Assembly (NCBI GenBank): GCA_030762175.1
Contig: CM060846.1
Location: forward strand, 232,749,512-232,813,511
Length of the DNA stretch: 64,000 nucleotides
From: Metallyticus violacea
Taxonomy: Eukaryota > Arthropoda > Insecta > Mantodea > Metallyticidae
Direction of reading: 5' to 3'
Below the pieces are notes generated by a model. That model saw nothing but the letters and a program-made list of their open reading frames with translations. It had not been told where the DNA came from and did no database searches. Both the position numbers and the translations under genes were made by a program. Of this stretch, positions 58,517 to 64,000 are shown in pieces. The stretch's first letter is position 1, and the number at the start of each line of letters is the position of its first letter.

Positions 58517-59795
58517 CTAAAACAAAATGGATAGATAAATAAACTGAAAATTGGAGATGAAAGAGGAAGGATCAGAGAGAGAGAGAAGGGATGAGATAGT
58601 TAAATAAAATAAATTAATTTTATACAACTAATGAAAAAATGTATTAATAAAAACTACAGAAATCTATTATTTGCTTTGATTATTCATAAAATCTTTGTTA
58701 CATAAACAATAAAAATTAAATATCTCCTACGAAATTTCTAGAAACTTACATATGCAAGCAGACACAAGAAATTTGTAAATCATAATAAAAATGAAAAATG
58801 CAGATTTACTCATGAAGAATGCTATCAAACCTTCTGATGAAAATCATGAAGCTTTCTATGGTAAACAGCATGTGTCTAAAGTAACAGGCATGAAGTACAG
58901 CATTTCTTAATCATCATAACACAGAATTATAATAATAGGGAATGTGCTCCTAATGTTTACAGACAATGTTTACAGTGTCAAATAAAATTTACTTGTGAGG
59001 TATGAGTCATTTAATTGTCAGCAGAGATCAATTACATTATTAAGTTGCACTTCACTTCAATGAAATTGATACATAATATCGAATGAGAAGGCAGTACTGC
59101 AGCATAGTTGAATCTCACCATATAAGCCTAAAGTAACAACACTGGCATCATATTCAGGAGAGTAGCACAAGTCTAACACAAAGTTTATGTCTAACCCATT
59201 ACAGGATGGCAGTCATGTCTGTTACACCTATCCAAATATCTTTCATGAATAGCCAAGTATAGATTGGTACTGTGCTGCACTTACTTGATTATACACAAAA
59301 GAATGCAACTTAAAGATTCTGTATACAGGTTGATGACATGCTTCTCATCACAATATTTGCATGCTTCCAAGCAAACAGTTTGTAATGGCAAAACAAATGC
59401 AGGGGCTAACAGTATTTTGCAGTTTTAGGCAGTATGATTTTTGTGTGCAATTGTACATTCCTGTTGGCAAAGACTTTGGCCAGCAAACTCATGTCAGTTT
59501 GACCAGACCATGAATTGAGCAACAGAAGAGGTGCTCTTTGTTTCAGTTACAATACCTTAAGCATCTAAAACATTATGAGAGGTTTGGATATATGCTGGGC
59601 CTATAGTCAAATTCTATATTTGGAGATTTGTTACTTTATAGTGTTTTGGCAATACATTTTCAGAATTTATCGCCCACTTCCTGAAGAAAGCAGATGTACA
59701 GTTTGCAAGGCATCCTGGCATGGAAAAATACACCTTAATTATACTGGTGCATATAGATGTGACAGATTGCACAACAGCTTCAGTCATTTTTTCTC
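58517..59795. other. Presumed MPC1 upstream intron; no exon found
   Basis: I searched the minus strand for an exon ending in a donor with two leftover bases completing serine and a LR..EF.DY.MS-like peptide, and found none that fits. A short (AG)n lies near 58576. Confidence 0.4.
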
Positions 59796-60063
59796 GACCG
59801 CCATGGGTGGTCGAGGTCGTTAAGGCGCGGATTCGTAATCGGAAGATCTGGGGTTCGATTTCTCCCAAGATCGTCCTTCCTGAGGTTTTTTCCAGGTTTT
59901 CCTCAGTCCTCATAAATGGCAAATGACGGGGAGGTACCCTATACTTAGGCATAGAATGTTTCTTTTCTTTAAAAAAATTCTTTCCCAATTTATCATATCA
60001 TCTCATGTATCATTAATGTCCACCGCTTATGGTGACTCAATAGTAAAAACGGGCGTTAAACAT
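59796..60063 (+). repeat. SINE, Leu/Ser-tRNA-type family, full length, plus strand
   Basis: This copy has the clearest head: GACCGCCATGGGTGGTCGAG followed by GTCGTTAAGGCGCG, and B box GGGGTTCGATTTC. The body is complete to AAAAACGGGCGTTAAACA. No (ATTC)n tail is seen. Confidence 0.93.
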
Positions 60064-60085
60064 ATTAAAAAAAATCTCTCAATTC

Positions 60086-60130
60086 AAGAAGAAGAAGAAG
60101 AAGAAGAAGAAGAAGAAGAAGAAGAAGAAA
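60086..60130. repeat. (GAA)n microsatellite
   Basis: About 45 bases of GAA units just 3' of the SINE. Confidence 0.95.
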
Positions 60131-60800
60131 AAGAAGTCCTCTTTCCTATGAGTTCATACTACAATCTACTTTGGTCTATACTGAACACCATGTTAATTGA
60201 TTGGCTATACTGTGGCTCATAATCTCTCGTACAAGCTGCAATGTTCTGGTCCTCATAGCTGTGTAAGAGTAAAATCCCACCTAACAAGGAGCCTTATCAT
60301 CTTACATTATTTTATATTCATAATGCATTTAAATTAGTACAGGAAACAATGTGCTGACCTTAAAATTGGGTATGCCCCTTGATATAATCACTTTATTAGC
60401 CCATTTCTTTAAATGCTAGTAGCAAATTAATGATCCATGACATGCATTTATGGAATTAAATGTACAAATGCTGGAGAATTTGTGCAATTTTGTGTTCCAC
60501 CATACCACCCCCTCCAGACCTGTTACTACTTGCTGCACTTTCTTCCAGTGTGAAGTGATTTAATCGGTCCCAACATTTAGAGTCTAATTATGAGACTCTT
60601 TGATTGGTACAAATTATTAATCTGTTTAGAAGGCTCCGGCTATGTACCTGGTTGGGCACCAATTTTGAAGCGATCTGTTGCCGACGTCGAGTGGCCTCAA
60701 ATTGTGATGACAATTTTGAACGGTTTGGTAGAAAGATTATTGATCGCTTCGGTGTATTTGAGCACGGTTCAATGACAACAATTTCTCAGGGGGAATTTTG
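60131..60800. other. No recognised gene
   Basis: Overlapping plus frames at 60590-60775 and 60604-60906 have no known domain. The latter overlaps the antisense Penelope relic at its end. Confidence 0.4.
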
Positions 60801-62240
60801 CTATTTTGTTGACTTGTACTCAACAGGACTGGGAGAGAAGTTCAGTAGTGTAAATGAGCACGGGACACGACATGCATTTGTAGATAATATTCATTATCAA
60901 AACTAAACGCATTGCGAGTGAGAATCAGATAAGCAAGATGACACATGAAATCTGTGGAAGGAGTAAGATGAGGTGCTCAAGAGTCCAAGAAATGTCTAAC
61001 AGCTGCTAATCCTTCATGATGGGGAATGTTATTATAAAGTGACGTCACATCGATAGCTTTTAACGCCCGTTTTTACTACTGAGGCACCACAGGCGGCGGA
61101 CACTGATGATATATGAAACGAAATGATATATTAGGAAAGGATTTTTTTAAGGAAGGAAACGTTCCAGGCCTAAGTTTAGGGTACCTTCCCGGCATTTGCC
61201 ATTTATGACAGGAAAATCTGGAAAAAACCTCAGTTAGGGAGGACGGTCCTAACGGGACCTTCCGCTCACGAGTTCACGCCTTAAAGACCTCGGCCACCCG
61301 TGGCGGTACATTGATAGCGGCCAGAAGTATATTAGAATGTGCCGAAGGGTCAACTTTCTTTAGCAAACTCAAAAATGGAAGGAATCTTTGATATAGGATT
61401 GCCTAGACGTAACAAATGGCTGCAACCAATAATTTACTAGAGCGGAAATACGTTCAGTACGGGAATCAAAGCTGGCTACTTTCGGGCGGCCTAGACAGTT
61501 CTTTTTATGAATTTTAGAGAGAAAATATATGGTGGGAGTACGAGGGACATGAGGAGTAAGTAGAGTGATATCTTGGGATCTAAGTCCTTCAGCAGTACCA
61601 GAAGCAGCAATAAAAGAAGCTATATCTTCATTAAACTTGACTGTAGGGTCGTAAGACAATAGTTCATAATAAGTGACATCAAGCTGTCGGTAAACTTCAG
61701 CATTGAAAGAAGAAATGTCCTGTAGTACTACTGAGGATCCTTTAACGGCTGGAAAAATAACATCAGGATTATTAGACAACCTTTTAAATGCTGATTTTTC
61801 AGTAAAATTATCTTTCGGGGTGATCTTATCTAGAAATTAGAATCACTAATCGAAGTTAAAAAATCGGTTAATAAACATTTCTAAAGGAAATCTACAAGGT
61901 AAAGGAGGTTCAAGTTTGAAGGGAGGACGAAAATTGAGAAGGCAAGAAGTAACATTTGAAGTGAGCTAAGAAGATTTAGTATGCCAATAGTAACGCCATC
62001 TTAAATTACGGCAAAATTTTACGCTATCGGTAACAAATTTAAGGCGATTAAATTTGGGAGTTGGAGCAAAAGATAATCCTTTTGGCAAGAGCAATGTATC
62101 AGCGTCAGAAAGTGAAATAGGAAATAAATTAACAACCGCACTATTACTAGCAGGAGAAGTACAAGCGGTACATTTGCTCTTGGGCTGCTGGTATGCAGTA
62201 ACGAAGTAAAATTTAGATTGACGAGGTACTAAACGTACTA
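60801..62240 (-). pseudogene. Penelope-like element RT relic, split by a SINE
   Basis: Minus-strand pieces in order: LSDADTLLLPKGLSFAPTPK (near 62070); then KSAFKRLSNNPDVIFPAVKG, SYDPTVKFNEDIASF, TIYFLSKIHKKNCLGRPKVA, SFDSRTERISALVNYWLQPF, SRQSYIKDSFHF (frame 61369-61779 and just upstream); then AIDVTSLYNNIPHHEGLAAV at about 61000-61057 and FDNEYYLQM near 60870. This order (LS..E..LL.KGL.F.PTP, PADKGS, LPKIHK, DV.SLY.NIPH.EG) is specific to Penelope-like RTs. The protein reads on across the SINE at 61058-61307, so it inserted after the element. Decay includes PAVKG for PADKG and stops near 61850. Confidence 0.85.
61058..61307 (-). repeat. SINE, Leu/Ser-tRNA-type family, inserted in Penelope relic, with TSD
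   Basis: The body and A box (CCTTAAAGACCTCGGCCACC complement) are well kept. The B box segment is partly deleted. The target-site duplication is ACAT[C/T]GATAGC at 61047-61057 and 61308-61318. Confidence 0.93.
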
Positions 62241-64000
62241 ATTACAATGCCAAGGTATAATGATTGGGCCTACGTAAATATACATTATAATTATATTTCA
62301 GTGGAGGGGGGTGGTGGATTGAAGGAACTTTACAATGGTACCTTTTATCTTTGGGAAGTTGCTGCAGATATTTTCTTTGCAATCTTTACACTGTCATACA
62401 CACTTTTTAGAAAGCTGTTTGGGAATGCTCTATGGGCGATAGTGTTTGGAAGAGGTTATGCATTGGTAGACCCAGCAGATCACTATCTTCAGATAATGCG
62501 TCCAATATTCAAACACTATCATTCCATAATGTATTTCCAACATGGTAGTGGCCTTCATTGATGTGTTGCTTTAAAAGTCATCAAAGTATATTTTCAATAC
62601 AATATCTGTGTACTTGGAGATAGCATTGTCAGATGACTGACCTGCTCAGAAGTATGGAAATTCAAGCTTTGTGCTGCCGCTGCCATGAACCTTACAAAGG
62701 GAAGTTCTTAATAACAGACTCATAATGGGAAAATTTATTGTTAGATAAGATTCATTAACTGTAAAGAATTGGTAAAGCCACAATGACTATTTACTCTGCT
62801 TTTCAGATGGATTATTGTCAAGGCAACTGTGCTATTTTTGTTAGCCTTGTTGCTTTTTATTGCAATTGACCCCATATATAAAATGGATGAAAAAAACATA
62901 TAACAATAAATTAAGAATTTGATGCTAGTTATATAATAGTGTGTTACAAAATAGATGAAATCTAAATATCTCAAACACAAATTGCATTTAGTTATTATTT
63001 ATTGCAGTGTGTTAAAGAATGGTAAATTGTAAATATTGTCATAAATGCTAAATTTGCTACTAATGTTTGAAATCATGGAAAACTAGAAAATAGTATAATA
63101 TGCAAGTAATATGTAGATAAAAATGACAATGTCAAATACTCATGTGCCAGCATGTAATAATTACTCCCTTTTGGCAGTAATTATTACCATTATTATTATT
63201 TTTTTTCCCACGTGTTTCACCCCATTCTTTGGTGACTTAGAACCAAAATTGTGTTTAAAGCTAACAATTTTTTGGCTCCTTATGCCTTTTCAGATATTTA
63301 CTTGTTTTTGTTATATTTCTCATGTTGAGTGCTTTCACCCAATCAAGTACTTGGTTTCTGTTGAAACTTTAAAGACTGCTGCAGTTGGTCACTCAAAATT
63401 GCACTACCAGTATTACAACTGTAAAAAGTAAAATATTTCAGCAATGAACTTGGATAGTACACCACTTTATGATATGTTAAACTAAGAGCTCTAATCTAAC
63501 ACCCTTCTGCAAATTGGTTCGACATGCTTCTTTCATTTGCCAAGATAGCAGCTACACTCAAGGAAAACAAAATATTGCACATCTTGCAGTACTTAACCAC
63601 GTGTTAGCTTTAGATACTTGTTTGTTATATGGAATATTATGACATAACAACATATGGCTGTTAACAGTTATTTGGTTCTTTACTGTACTAATGTGTCTTC
63701 TAAAACATAGCCACATATGTTTTAATTATCCTTCTCTTTATTATATCTGTTTATTTCACAAATTATGATAAATATTAAAGTTCTATTTGGCATAAAATAA
63801 CTGCATGCACTTCCAACAACAGTACACAAGTTCTAACGCACAATAAAGTTAAATTGAACTGCAGTTCTTAAATTAAGTCTATCAGATATAAAATAAATTG
63901 TACTTATGAACATGTAGACAATGGATTGGTAGTATATCCTGCACTAATGTAATAAACACGTTCACACTAACTGTACTTATTTACACAATGCTAGGACATG
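62241..64000. other. No recognised gene
   Basis: A 104-codon plus frame at 62247-62561 (has FGRGYALVDPADHYL) and a 102-codon plus frame at 63123-63431 show no known domain or splice context. The rest is AT-rich. Confidence 0.4.

Noticed and set aside
58800..58860. A minus-strand ATG...CTTCATGA|GTAAAT block as the missing first MPC1 exon.
   Set aside because: The frame that splices in phase gives a peptide unlike MPC1 N-termini, and the frame that resembles it has the wrong phase and an upstream stop.
59796..59870. SINE heads as functional tRNA genes.
   Set aside because: A and B boxes are present but stems are mismatched, the 3' acceptor half does not close, and each is followed by the common SINE body.
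62247..62561. A 104-codon plus frame with hydrophobic segments as a membrane protein gene.
   Set aside because: No family, no splice or promoter context, and it starts at the edge of a Penelope relic; kept as unassigned.

Overview
This is an AT-rich eukaryotic nuclear window, most likely from a large-genome arthropod. The grounds are Jockey/CR1-type LINEs, Tc1/mariner and hAT remnants, Penelope-like elements, two abundant tRNA-derived SINE families, and an MPC1 protein close to invertebrate homologues. I cannot resolve the order from sequence alone. There are no operons or prokaryotic signals. Almost all open frames longer than 60 codons are chance frames or decayed transposon pieces.

Two host-gene signals are convincing, both on the minus strand. 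The first is the 3' part of mitochondrial pyruvate carrier 1 (MPC1). It has two coding exons (58416-58516 and 43488-43693) in matching phase, separated by a 14.7-kb intron full of repeats; the N-terminal exon was not found. The second is a clean start-codon exon at 13814-13936 (37 codons plus one base) with good acceptor and donor sites. Its protein I do not recognise, and its downstream exons lie below 13.8 kb or outside the window.

Layout: 0-4.7 kb holds an unclassified purine-rich repeat region with a 66-bp tandem repeat, a ~224-bp higher-order repeat, a 141-bp duplication and a SINE. 4.7-12 kb holds SINEs, a LINE ORF1 esterase-like piece, a 757-bp mariner fold-back element with ~265-bp arms, a hAT transposase relic and a LINE relic. 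12-20 kb holds microsatellites, the orphan first exon and more LINE relics on both strands. 20-30 kb is mostly AT-rich filler with several local duplications, hairpins, SINEs and a Penelope GIY-YIG relic. 30.7-39.4 kb is a nest of a likely LTR, a Jockey RT relic, a Jockey 5' half joined to a Penelope C-terminus, and a LINE RT tail. 39.7-43.4 kb holds a mariner and a LINE relic. 43.5-58.5 kb is the MPC1 intron, holding seven full or partial SINEs, a near full-length BED-hAT relic, mariner and LINE pieces. 58.5-64 kb holds a SINE and a minus-strand Penelope RT relic split by another SINE with a target-site duplication.

No undescribed functional system is evident. The most unusual objects are the mariner fold-back, which could transcribe a long hairpin RNA aimed at its own transposase family, the two SINE families (Leu/Ser-type and Arg-type heads), the LINE-Penelope junction, and a 33-bp-arm hairpin coupled to a direct repeat at 26.4 kb.
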